Assembly (NCBI GenBank): GCA_027056615.1
Contig: JALUKJ010000312.1
Location: 1-8,286 of the forward strand
DNA from: Campylobacteraceae bacterium
Lineage (GTDB): Bacteria; Campylobacterota; Campylobacteria; Campylobacterales; Sulfurovaceae
DNA length: 8,286 nt
Reading direction: 5' to 3'
In this document: positions 1 through 6,708 of the stretch, piece after piece
How positions within the stretch are numbered: the first letter of the stretch is position 1
Layout: each line of letters opens with the position of its first letter
Position numbers and translations under genes: made by a program
Notes under the pieces: model-generated
What the model was told of the DNA's origin: nothing
Seen by the model: the letters and a program-made list of their open reading frames with translations, nothing else
Database searches by the model: none

Positions 1-1
1 T

Positions 2-298
2 ATTTTAGCTATGTCGGTACTATTCTCATTTCTTATGTATATGGCAGAATACTTCTTCTCATTTAAAGCAGCAGAGGTTGAAGCAACACTAGAGTATATT
101 CATACAGGTGGCTCTTACCATACACAATTCTGGGCAGCAATGGTTCTTGGTTATATTATTCCATTCTTTATTGCAAAGGGTTCAATGAAAGTTGAAAATA
201 GAACTATGATGAAATTTGCAGCAGTAACGACTTTAATTGGTCTTTATCTTGCAAAAAGTACGTGGTTAGAAATTCCACAAATGTTATCGTTAAGTTAA
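2..298 (+). CDS. NrfD/PsrC-type integral membrane subunit, C-terminal part (5' truncated)
   Basis: This is the C-terminal 98 codons of a polytopic membrane protein. The frame is open to the left edge (Ile-Leu-Ala precede the Met at position 11), so that Met is almost certainly internal and the gene starts outside the window. Three hydrophobic stretches are visible: one around the first 20 residues, one around FWAAMVLGYIIPFFIA, and one near the C-terminus (MKFAAVTTLIGLYLAK). NrfD/PsrC subunits anchor periplasmic molybdoenzymes to the inner membrane and exchange electrons with the quinone pool. The assignment rests mainly on hydrophobicity, a plausible NrfD-like tail, and the position directly upstream of a Tat-exported molybdoenzyme. 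Its stop codon overlaps the Shine-Dalgarno of the next gene, so the two are co-transcribed. An iron-sulfur subunit is expected further upstream. A different type of membrane anchor cannot be excluded from this fragment. Confidence 0.72.
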   Translation: MLAMSVLFSFLMYMAEYFFSFKAAEVEATLEYIHTGGSYHTQFWAAMVLGYIIPFFIAKGSMKVENRTMMKFAAVTTLIGLYLAKSTWLEIPQMLSLS

Positions 299-303
299 GG
301 AGG
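297..303 (+). promoter_or_regulatory. Strong Shine-Dalgarno for the molybdoenzyme gene
   Basis: AAGGAGG lies 6 nt before the ATG at 310 and begins inside the stop codon of the upstream membrane-subunit gene. It fixes the start of the catalytic subunit at 310 rather than at the Met codon at 322, and indicates coupled, high-level translation. Confidence 0.85.
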
Positions 304-309
304 ATATAG

Positions 310-3300
310 ATGGTTAAGAAAATGAACAGTAACGAATCTTCTTTCTTTGAAAGCAGACGTACGTTCCTAAAAGGAACAAGTTATGCAGTAGCAGGTGCTG
401 TTGTTGCAAAAGGTGTCTTTACAGCAGTAATTGATACTCCTGCTATGGCAGAAGATTTTAAAAGTGTACCTATAACTAATGGTACACCAAAACCCTATCC
501 AACACCAGAGTGGAATCCAAAAAAATATAATTGGACAAGCTTTGTTGATGGTTATAACTTTAAACCAAATGAAAATATTTGGGACTCATTTCATGAGTTA
601 GATGGTGATGATTGGAAACGTGGTGGTACAGGTAGAAATGGTATTGAGTCAGAAGACAATCCTGATGGAATTAAAGTTAATGAATTTATGTTGGTTCCAA
701 CAGCTTGTTCTAACTGTGAAGCAGCGTGTGGTTTAACAGCATGGGTTGAGATTGGTGAGTTTAAGAAGACAAACGACCCAAAAGACCTATATGTTAGAAA
801 ATATATGGGTAACCCCATGCACCCAGGTTCTCGTGGACGTAACTGTGCTAAAGGGTATGCTTGTCAATCACAAATGTATGACCCAGATAGAATTCCTTTC
901 CCACTAAAAAGAGCCCCAGGTTCAAAAAGAGGTGAAGGTAAATGGATTCGTTCTTCATGGGATGATGCCATGAAAGAGATTGGTGCTAAACTTGCAGAGC
1001 TTGTAAAAAGTGATGATGAGGTAGCTAAAAATATGTTTATCTATCATGTTGGACGACCAAATGAGAATGGTTTTGGACCAAGAGTTCCTATGTCTTTGGG
1101 TATTGATGGTTGGGATTCACATACAAATATCTGTTCAGCAGGAGCTAGAGAAGCAACTATTCAGTGGGCAAATGACGATAGAAACTCTCCAGATTGGGCA
1201 GGTGCTAAACTAATTTTCTTACAATCATCTCACGCAGCTGATGCAGGTCACTATTTCCAACAAGCTGCAGGTCGTATTGCAGAAGCACGTAAAGCTGGTG
1301 CAAAATTGGTTGTTATGGATCCACGTCTATCTAACTCAGCAGGTATTGCAGACTTATGGGTTCCATGTTGGCCAGGTACAGAGGCAGCACTCTACCTCTA
1401 CCTTGTTAATAGAATCTTAAATGAAAAAGACATCAATGGTGATAGCTTGGTAAACCACAACTTTGTTAAAAATTGGGTAAACTGGGACAGACTCATGTCT
1501 AACCGTGAGTATCTTAACCTACTTGTTGAAAAAGGATACATCAAATCAGTACCAGAGGGAGACACTTATGAAGACTTCATCTCTATGATTGCTGAAATGT
1601 ACCGACCTTATACTCTCGACTTTGTTGTTGAAGAGTGTAAAATTGAGGGAAGTACGGTTGAAAAACTTTACGACATGTTTATTGATGCAGGTGCAAGAGT
1701 TGCTACTTATGTTTGGAGAGCAGGTACTATTGGTCACCGTGGTGGTTGGATGAATGGTCGTACAGCGTTCTTACCACTTGTTCTTCGTGGAGCAATGGCA
1801 GGAGACAAAGGTGGGGTAAGTTTTCACCACTGGCATGAAATCTCTGTTAATGGACGTGGAGAGGCTGCAACAACTTCTGGAGACCACCCTGAAAAAGTAG
1901 ATGCATGGAATGAGTTAGCATGGCCACCTGAGTATCCATTGAGTACTTATGAGATGAGTCATATTTTACCTCACATGCTTCTTGATGATGAGTGGAGAGA
2001 GAAGTGGAATAAAAAAGGACTTAATGTTCCTGAAAAAGTTGCTGTTTACTGTCCAAGAATGTATAACCCAGTTTGGATTAACCCAGATGGATTTAGATGG
2101 ATTGAAGCACTTAAGCGTGAAGATAAAGTTGAGTTGTCATTTAACCTTTCACCTACATGGTCTGAGACAAACTGGTTCTGTGACTATGTTCTTCCTGTAG
2201 GACTAGCAGGTGAGCGTCATGACCAACACTCTTCACCAACACAACCAAGTAGATGGTTAGCATTTAGACAACCAGCACTTAGAGTTGCGTTAGAGAAACT
2301 TGGATGGAAACCTAAACACCCTGCACGAGGTACACTAGAGGCACACATGGCTTCAGGTCTTGGTGAAGTTTGGGAAGAGGTTGAGTTCTGGGCGAACTTA
2401 ATGACCGACTATGTTGACCCAGATGGAAAACTAGGTGTTAGAAAATACTGGGCTTCTAAAAAAGACCCAAGCAGAGCAGTAAGTATTGCAGAGTGGTATC
2501 AAGCAGCATTTGATACACTACCAAATCTTAAAGCAATGGCAAAGAAAAAGTTCCCTAACTCTGAGTTCCCTAACTATGAACTTATGAGAGATATGGGTAC
2601 ATGGATGGAAGAGGACAATATCTATAGACCTCAAGAGAAACCACTTAAAAAAGTTGGTGACAAATATATTGCTCATGGACATGAGTACCCTGAAGATGAG
2701 GTTGAAAAAGATGCATTTGGAACACTTATGGTTGAACATGAGGGTGAAAAACATGCTATTGGTATTGAAATTGATGGTGAAATCTACCAAGGTTTCCATA
2801 CATTAAGTAAAAAACTTGAATTCTTTGCAGAGTGGTTTGCAGAGTGGAAATGGCCAGAGTATGCTGTGCCAATCTACCCTAAAAACAAAGAAGAGCGTAA
2901 GAAGATGATTCACCTTGTAACGCAAGTTCACCATGACTTTATGACAAAAGAGAATGAGTTTGCTGTAAATACAATCTTTAGATTGCCATACAATATTCAT
3001 ACTCGTTCTGTTAACTCTAAACACCTTATGGAGATTTCACAAAACCATAACCCAGTTTGGATAAATACAGATGATGCAAAACGTCTTAACATTAAGCAAG
3101 GTGATGCAATTAAAGTAACTTATGTAGATACATTAACCAACATTGAGTCAGGTTACTTTATTGCTATGGCTGTTCCAACAGAAGCAACTATGCCAGGTGT
3201 TTTAGCAAACTCTCACCATGCAGGACGATGGAAGCTTAAAAATGCTGTTGACATTCCAGGATTCTCTCACCAATTAGGTGTTATGGGACTAGGAGCTCCA

Positions 3301-3720
3301 CTTTACGACATGACAATGGACGGTAAAATTGGTACACTTAAACCAAAAGAGGGTGTAGACAAAGCTATGTTAGCTCGTCGTGATACATGGCAGTTTAAAA
3401 AGTACAACAAAGACCTTGATAATATTTGGTGGGATGGTCTAAGTGGTGCTTGGCAAAATGCTGTTATGGCTCCACACTCTGACCCAATTGCTGGTAACCA
3501 TGGTTGGCACCAAAAAGCCATTATTGAAAAAGCTGGTGAAGATGATACCATTGGTGATATTTATGTAAATTATGATAATAACTTCAAAGTTCACCAAGCA
3601 TGGAGAGACAAGTTAACACGTCCTCTTCAAGCAGGTGATACACTTAGAAGACCACTTCACATGCCAAGAACTGGTCCAAAAATTTCTAGAAAAGGTTACA
3701 CAGTTAATATTACTGAGTAG
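310..3720 (+). CDS. Tat-exported molybdopterin oxidoreductase catalytic subunit (PsrA/SoeA/SreA-like, DMSO reductase family)
   Basis: Catalytic subunit of a periplasmic, membrane-anchored respiratory complex that probably acts on an inorganic sulfur compound (polysulfide, sulfur, sulfite or tetrathionate class); the substrate is not determined. The N-terminus carries a twin-arginine signal, SRRTFLK at residues 15-21, a hydrophobic stretch, and a likely cleavage after AMA (45-47). A [4Fe-4S] site follows: Cys133, Cys136, Cys140 and Cys179, the last in the family-typical C-x-K-G. The likely molybdenum ligand is Cys275 in HTNICSAGAR. There is no in-frame TGA, so no selenocysteine. Residues ~480-500 and ~616-632 (ETNWFCDYVLP) match the bis-MGD-binding core. 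The molybdopterin-dinucleotide-binding domain spans about 880-1110 (for example NPVWINTDDAKRLNIKQGD). At 1136 aa it is longer than classical PsrA (roughly 750-800 aa) and closer to SoeA/SreA/TtrA sizes. A Tat-exported formate dehydrogenase-like enzyme is a less likely alternative. Confidence 0.88.
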   Translation: MVKKMNSNESSFFESRRTFLKGTSYAVAGAVVAKGVFTAVIDTPAMAEDFKSVPITNGTPKPYPTPEWNPKKYNWTSFVDGYNFKPNENIWDSFHELDGDDWKRGGTGRNGIESEDNPDGIKVNEFMLVPTACSNCEAACGLTAWVEIGEFKKTNDPKDLYVRKYMGNPMHPGSRGRNCAKGYACQSQMYDPDRIPFPLKRAPGSKRGEGKWIRSSWDDAMKEIGAKLAELVKSDDEVAKNMFIYHVGRPNENGFGPRVPMSLGIDGWDSHTNICSAGAREATIQWANDDRNSPDWAGAKLIFLQSSHAADAGHYFQQAAGRIAEARKAGAKLVVMDPRLSNSAGIADLWVPCWPGTEAALYLYLVNRILNEKDINGDSLVNHNFVKNWVNWDRLMSNREYLNLLVEKGYIKSVPEGDTYEDFISMIAEMYRPYTLDFVVEECKIEGSTVEKLYDMFIDAGARVATYVWRAGTIGHRGGWMNGRTAFLPLVLRGAMAGDKGGVSFHHWHEISVNGRGEAATTSGDHPEKVDAWNELAWPPEYPLSTYEMSHILPHMLLDDEWREKWNKKGLNVPEKVAVYCPRMYNPVWINPDGFRWIEALKREDKVELSFNLSPTWSETNWFCDYVLPVGLAGERHDQHSSPTQPSRWLAFRQPALRVALEKLGWKPKHPARGTLEAHMASGLGEVWEEVEFWANLMTDYVDPDGKLGVRKYWASKKDPSRAVSIAEWYQAAFDTLPNLKAMAKKKFPNSEFPNYELMRDMGTWMEEDNIYRPQEKPLKKVGDKYIAHGHEYPEDEVEKDAFGTLMVEHEGEKHAIGIEIDGEIYQGFHTLSKKLEFFAEWFAEWKWPEYAVPIYPKNKEERKKMIHLVTQVHHDFMTKENEFAVNTIFRLPYNIHTRSVNSKHLMEISQNHNPVWINTDDAKRLNIKQGDAIKVTYVDTLTNIESGYFIAMAVPTEATMPGVLANSHHAGRWKLKNAVDIPGFSHQLGVMGLGAPLYDMTMDGKIGTLKPKEGVDKAMLARRDTWQFKKYNKDLDNIWWDGLSGAWQNAVMAPHSDPIAGNHGWHQKAIIEKAGEDDTIGDIYVNYDNNFKVHQAWRDKLTRPLQAGDTLRRPLHMPRTGPKISRKGYTVNITE

Positions 3721-3733
3721 TCTTCTACCAAAT

Positions 3734-3753
3734 CGTGAGCAGAAATGCTCACG
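3734..3753 (+). repeat. Perfect 8-bp hairpin with GAAA (GNRA) tetraloop
   Basis: The arms CGTGAGCA (3734-3741) and TGCTCACG (3746-3753) are exact reverse complements around the loop GAAA (3742-3745). It lies 13 nt after the molybdoenzyme stop codon. No T-run follows, so it is not a convincing intrinsic terminator. It could stabilise the 3' end of the enzyme mRNA, mark a processing site that sets the ratio of enzyme to accessory proteins, or be one copy of a dispersed REP-like palindrome. The structure is seen directly; the role is inference. Confidence 0.6.
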
Positions 3754-3848
3754 TACCAATAGATTTTCACAATTAATATTTCAAATTTCAACACTATTTA
3801 TTTTGAAAGTGCTATTATCGCAAATAAAATTACATTAAGAGAGTTTAA

Positions 3849-4484
3849 ATGAACATAACACTAGAAGAGATAGAAAACCGTAGTACCCTTTATGCGTTGA
3901 TTTCAAGACTTATGATGACTGAAGTTGATGCAGAGTTTCTTAAATCAATCGAATCCAATCCTGATATTTTAGCCCTTTTCCCTAACTATAAAGATTGGGA
4001 AAAACGAAAAGAGTTCTCTAACAAGATTTTAAAAGAGCGTTATTTAGATGTTGATTTTACAAACTTGTCACTGTTACATCTTGTTCCTTATGAGACTTTT
4101 TATACCCGTGATGACCAGATGATTGAGAGTGGTGGAGATAATCCAATTTTGAGCATTTATGATGCCTTTGATTTTAAGGTCAAACTTGAAGAGGCTAGGG
4201 TGGTAAGTCCTGACCATATTGGTGTTGAGTTAGAGTTTATGTATATGCTCTGTGACACAATGAAAAAAGCTTATGAAGCAAAAGATGAAGATGCTATAAG
4301 AGAGTTTTTAATGGTACAACGAGGTTTCTTAAAAGACCATCTTCTTAATTGGTCTCCTATGTATCTTATTAATATGAAACGAGAGTCAAGAACTGCACTC
4401 TATCATGATGGAGCAGAACTTACTTTAGAGTTTATGTTGAGTGACTATGAGTACATTAACGAAAAACTAGAAGAGATGAAGTAA
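3849..4484 (+). CDS. TorD/DmsD-family molybdoenzyme chaperone
   Basis: A 211 aa, mostly helical cytoplasmic protein of the TorD/NarJ-type redox-enzyme maturation family. Family members bind the twin-arginine signal and the apo-form of a molybdoenzyme, hold it until cofactors are inserted, and release it to the Tat translocase. Visible family features are the VPYETFYTRDD segment (79-89), the central signature PDHIGVELEF (121-130), and a downstream FLKDHLLNWSP (160-170), which corresponds to the usual F..HL..W.P motif. The length is typical. A Shine-Dalgarno-like AAGAGAG (3837-3843) precedes the ATG by 5 nt. The most likely client is the Tat-dependent enzyme just upstream, although a 128-nt gap with a hairpin separates the genes. 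The stop and the next start overlap by one base (TAATG). The family assignment is fairly secure; the client is inferred from position. Confidence 0.85.
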   Translation: MNITLEEIENRSTLYALISRLMMTEVDAEFLKSIESNPDILALFPNYKDWEKRKEFSNKILKERYLDVDFTNLSLLHLVPYETFYTRDDQMIESGGDNPILSIYDAFDFKVKLEEARVVSPDHIGVELEFMYMLCDTMKKAYEAKDEDAIREFLMVQRGFLKDHLLNWSPMYLINMKRESRTALYHDGAELTLEFMLSDYEYINEKLEEMK

Positions 4485-5587
4485 TGAATCTGCTTTTTGA
4501 CGTTGCCTCTTGTGTTCGTGCAACCTCCAAATTTTCAGAGTGTACCAAGTGTGTTGATATATGTCCTGTAGATACTATTGAGATAGTTGAAAATATTCCT
4601 GCTTTTACTCCTTCGGCATGTACTACTTGTGGTGGTTGTGTTGGTGTCTGTCCTACAGAGGCTTTTTCGCTTTCAGGCTTTTCAAGTATAGAGTTTTTCT
4701 TTAAGTTTTTAGAAGAGGAGAGTAATGAGTTAACATGTCAAAAAGACCTCTACTCTTGTCTCTCTGTTTTAAGTGTGGAACACCTTATCTCAATGGCTGT
4801 GGCTTCAGATAAACCCGTCATAATGGATGTTGATGCTTGTTCTTGTGGTGGAGAGAGTCCAAAACTACAAAATCAGCTTAGAGAAAATATTGAAGAGGCA
4901 AACTTTATCTTGTCAACTTTTTGTGATAAAGAGATACTTATTAAATCGACTGAAACCGAAGCAATAGTTGCCCAGCAAGAGCTTAATATTCCAAGCAGAC
5001 GTTCACTCTTTAGCCTAAAAGGGGCAATTAAAAGTAAACAAGCCTTTGATGAAGCTGTTGATGCCGATGAGTTAAAATCTTTTGGTATTGACCTTGGGGA
5101 CATCTCAAAGATTAAGAACAAAGTTATTCCAGACAAAAGAAAGCTTCTCTTTTCTATTTTAAAACGAGTTGATAAACCTGAAAAGTATGAGATAGTAGCC
5201 ACAGAAGACATTAACTTTACTTCTCAAAAGTTTGTAGATGAGTCTTGTACCAATTGTCAAATTTGTTACCGAATCTGTCCCACAGGAGCATTAAGTTCAG
5301 ACAATAAGTTTTCATTAATTCATTTTGATGCAATGCTATGTGTAAAGTGTCATCTCTGTCATGATGTCTGTGAGCCAAATGCTATTCAACTCCAACCAGG
5401 GTTTGAGATAAAAGAGTTTTTTGAACCAACCCAGAGAACTTTAGCTACTTTTGATGTTAAGCGTTGTAATGAGTGTGGAAACTACTTTACCTATCAAGGT
5501 GGAGAGCAGATGTGTATGCGATGTAAAGTTGAAGAGGAAGAGGCTATAGAGCTTCATGCCTTAGCACGAGAAAGACGAAACTTATGA
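4484..5587 (+). CDS. Cytoplasmic poly-ferredoxin with four [4Fe-4S] motifs and a C-terminal Zn-ribbon-like tail
   Basis: A 367 aa iron-sulfur protein without signal peptide or membrane segment. There are two ferredoxin modules. The N-terminal one has Cys20-x2-Cys23-x3-Cys27-Pro, with Cys10 as the only nearby candidate for the missing ligand (atypical spacing), plus a regular Cys46-x2-Cys49-x2-Cys52-x3-Cys56-Pro. The C-terminal one has Cys255/258/261/265-Pro and Cys286/289/292/296. A middle region of about 180 residues contains Cys85, Cys92, Cys119, Cys121 and Cys147 and an SRRSLFSLKGA stretch (171-181). The tail has two CxxC pairs (Cys328/331 and Cys344/347), which suggests a zinc ribbon or rubredoxin-like site. 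It overlaps both neighbours, by 1 nt upstream and 4 nt downstream. A NapF-like role in cytoplasmic maturation of the exported enzyme, or electron delivery to a soluble partner, is inference. A secreted electron-transfer subunit is unlikely without a signal. Confidence 0.75.
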   Translation: MNLLFDVASCVRATSKFSECTKCVDICPVDTIEIVENIPAFTPSACTTCGGCVGVCPTEAFSLSGFSSIEFFFKFLEEESNELTCQKDLYSCLSVLSVEHLISMAVASDKPVIMDVDACSCGGESPKLQNQLRENIEEANFILSTFCDKEILIKSTETEAIVAQQELNIPSRRSLFSLKGAIKSKQAFDEAVDADELKSFGIDLGDISKIKNKVIPDKRKLLFSILKRVDKPEKYEIVATEDINFTSQKFVDESCTNCQICYRICPTGALSSDNKFSLIHFDAMLCVKCHLCHDVCEPNAIQLQPGFEIKEFFEPTQRTLATFDVKRCNECGNYFTYQGGEQMCMRCKVEEEEAIELHALARERRNL

Positions 5588-6048
5588 AACCAGAAGAGAT
5601 AAAACCTGACACACAGCTTTGTACCATTTTAGGCTTTAATGCTCAAACAGGAAACTGCCGTCGCTACTTTAACCGATGTCTTAAAGAGAATAGCATTAAT
5701 GCTACATCTATTGCGTTGAATATTAAAGAGGAGCATTTTGATTTTACTATGAAAAACTTGGCAAATTCAAAAGTGAATCGAATGATAATTGAGCATGAGT
5801 TTGGTGAAAGTATTGTAGAGTATTGTGACCGTTTAAATGAATCAGCCCAAACAAAAAAGTTTGTTGATTTTGTAGAGGTAGAGGATGGTAAGATAGTAGG
5901 GTATTGTTTAGATGATGATATAGAACCTTATATTGAAAATCCTGCTTTTGTTGATGAGCGTATACGACTTGCTATGAAGATGATGTTACTTAGTAACCGT
6001 TGGTATGGTGCGAAAATAGATATGGATTTAATTCCAACAATGATATAA
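5584..6048 (+). CDS. Small protein resembling a stand-alone, degenerate shikimate dehydrogenase N-terminal domain
   Basis: A 154 aa soluble protein with no recognised standard name. By eye it follows the order of motifs of the AroE substrate-binding domain. TQLCTILG (10-17) sits where AroE has its first strand (vIGxP). FNRCLKENSINATSIALNI (29-47) sits at HNxxFxxxGLNAxYxxLxV. DRLNESA (82-88) sits at the D-x-L-x-x-x-A helix. VEVEDGKIVGYCLDDD (97-112) sits at the NTVVxxDGxLxGYNTDG segment. The family's shikimate-binding SxS motif and the catalytic Lys of the NVTxPxK motif are not present, and there is no room for the NAD(P)-binding domain (full AroE is about 260-290 aa). It is therefore unlikely to be an active dehydrogenase. 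It starts within the ferredoxin stop (ATGA, 4-nt overlap), so translation is coupled. A ligand-binding or protein-interaction role in enzyme maturation is speculation; the similarity needs a profile search. Confidence 0.6.
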   Translation: MKPEEIKPDTQLCTILGFNAQTGNCRRYFNRCLKENSINATSIALNIKEEHFDFTMKNLANSKVNRMIIEHEFGESIVEYCDRLNESAQTKKFVDFVEVEDGKIVGYCLDDDIEPYIENPAFVDERIRLAMKMMLLSNRWYGAKIDMDLIPTMI

Positions 6049-6062
6049 GAAGAGGAGAATAA

Positions 6063-6527
6063 ATGAAAGATTTTAAAGATGTAGAAGAGTTAAGAGCCGA
6101 ATTTGAGGCAATGACCAATAACAGTGAAGAGTATTGTGCTGATGGTTCATGTGAAACAGGTGAAGAGGTAGATTTAAAAGATTATCCCTCTTATACAGAG
6201 GCATTATATGCAAGAATTGTAGCTCCACATGTATCTGGAATCTACTTTTCACGTTGGGATATTAAAGAGATAGCCAATGTAGCAGGGGATTCAATGGCTA
6301 TTCATCCACGAAAACGTATGTTTGAGTTATTAATGAAATTTGCTGTTTCACAAGAGAGAATGGAGGCTGTTTTAGATGCAATGGAGAACCATATGCTAGA
6401 GAAGATAGCCATCTACCGTGAGATAGCCGAGAACTTTCCACACTCAGTACCTATTTTTGAGGAGAAGATAGAAAAAGCAGAGGCGACTATTAAGACTTTT
6501 CCTTATATTTTAAAAGAGTATTTTTAA
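6063..6527 (+). CDS. Conserved-looking helical protein of unknown function with a Cys-x4-Cys pair
   Basis: A 154 aa protein that I do not recognise. It has no signal peptide and no membrane segment. The acidic N-terminus carries Cys25 and Cys30 (YCADGSC), which could bind a metal or form a disulfide. Residues 42-125 look largely helical, with SRWDIKEIANVAGD (63-76) and an amphipathic stretch near 83-122. The C-terminal third is charged and likely a helix. The start at 6063 is supported by AGGAG (6053-6057) five bases upstream. It follows the AroE-like gene by 14 nt and is the last gene of the cassette before the AT-rich gap. Its position suggests a role with the TorD chaperone and the poly-ferredoxin in assembling the upstream molybdoenzyme, but nothing in the sequence itself proves this. 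Confidence 0.7.
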   Translation: MKDFKDVEELRAEFEAMTNNSEEYCADGSCETGEEVDLKDYPSYTEALYARIVAPHVSGIYFSRWDIKEIANVAGDSMAIHPRKRMFELLMKFAVSQERMEAVLDAMENHMLEKIAIYREIAENFPHSVPIFEEKIEKAEATIKTFPYILKEYF

Positions 6528-6708
6528 GATATAAATAATAATATTCTATTTTTAAAAAGTCTATTCATAATTTATAATTATATATATAATATAATATTTA
6601 ATTTCTTTATTTAAATAAAAATTATAATGTTTATATTTGTAACATATTTATATTAAAATAATATTTTATATAATTTTGTAATTATAATTATAATATTATA
6701 TTATAATT
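6528..6708. promoter_or_regulatory. Extremely AT-rich intergenic region, likely promoter/operator for the YeeE/YedE pair
   Basis: Only 10 of these 181 bases are G or C. They contain TATAAT hexamers at 6683-6688, 6689-6694 and 6702-6707, a TTGTAA at 6676-6681 that could act as a weak -35 element, and a perfect 14-bp palindrome (6606-6619, TTTATTTAAATAAA). No GC-rich terminator hairpin is visible for the upstream operon. The most likely roles are a promoter with strong DNA curvature or easy melting, and binding of an AT-preferring repressor or nucleoid protein. The exact promoter cannot be fixed because hexamer matches are expected by chance in such sequence. Confidence 0.55.

Noticed and set aside
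1982..2200. Plus-strand 72-codon open frame inside the molybdoenzyme gene
   Set aside because: It is in another frame of a clearly conserved protein region and shows no family features.
591..3551. Several minus-strand open frames of 63-93 codons opposite the molybdoenzyme gene (591-818, 1546-1737, 2518-2799, 2803-3024, 3303-3551)
   Set aside because: They lie wholly inside a well-supported coding region, have no recognisable domains or ribosome sites, and read as antisense shadows.
3813..3818. TATTAT as a possible -10 element before the TorD-family gene
   Set aside because: No -35 element stands at a suitable distance (TTGAAA at 3803-3808 is only 4 nt away). In AT-rich spacer sequence a single hexamer match is weak evidence, though an internal promoter cannot be excluded.
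3635..3838. Plus-strand 67-codon open frame across the end of the molybdoenzyme gene and the following gap
   Set aside because: The first part is out of frame with a real gene and the rest crosses the hairpin and AT-rich spacer; the composition does not look like protein coding.
4873..5211. Minus-strand 112-codon open frame opposite the poly-ferredoxin gene
   Set aside because: It is Ser- and Leu-rich as expected from the complement of an acidic Lys/Glu-rich coding region, and has no supporting signals.
6606..6619. 14-bp palindrome TTTATTTAAATAAA as a second operator
   Set aside because: In sequence with almost no G or C, palindromes of this length are not surprising, and it lies well over 100 bases before the gene start. 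It is noted only within the AT-rich region.
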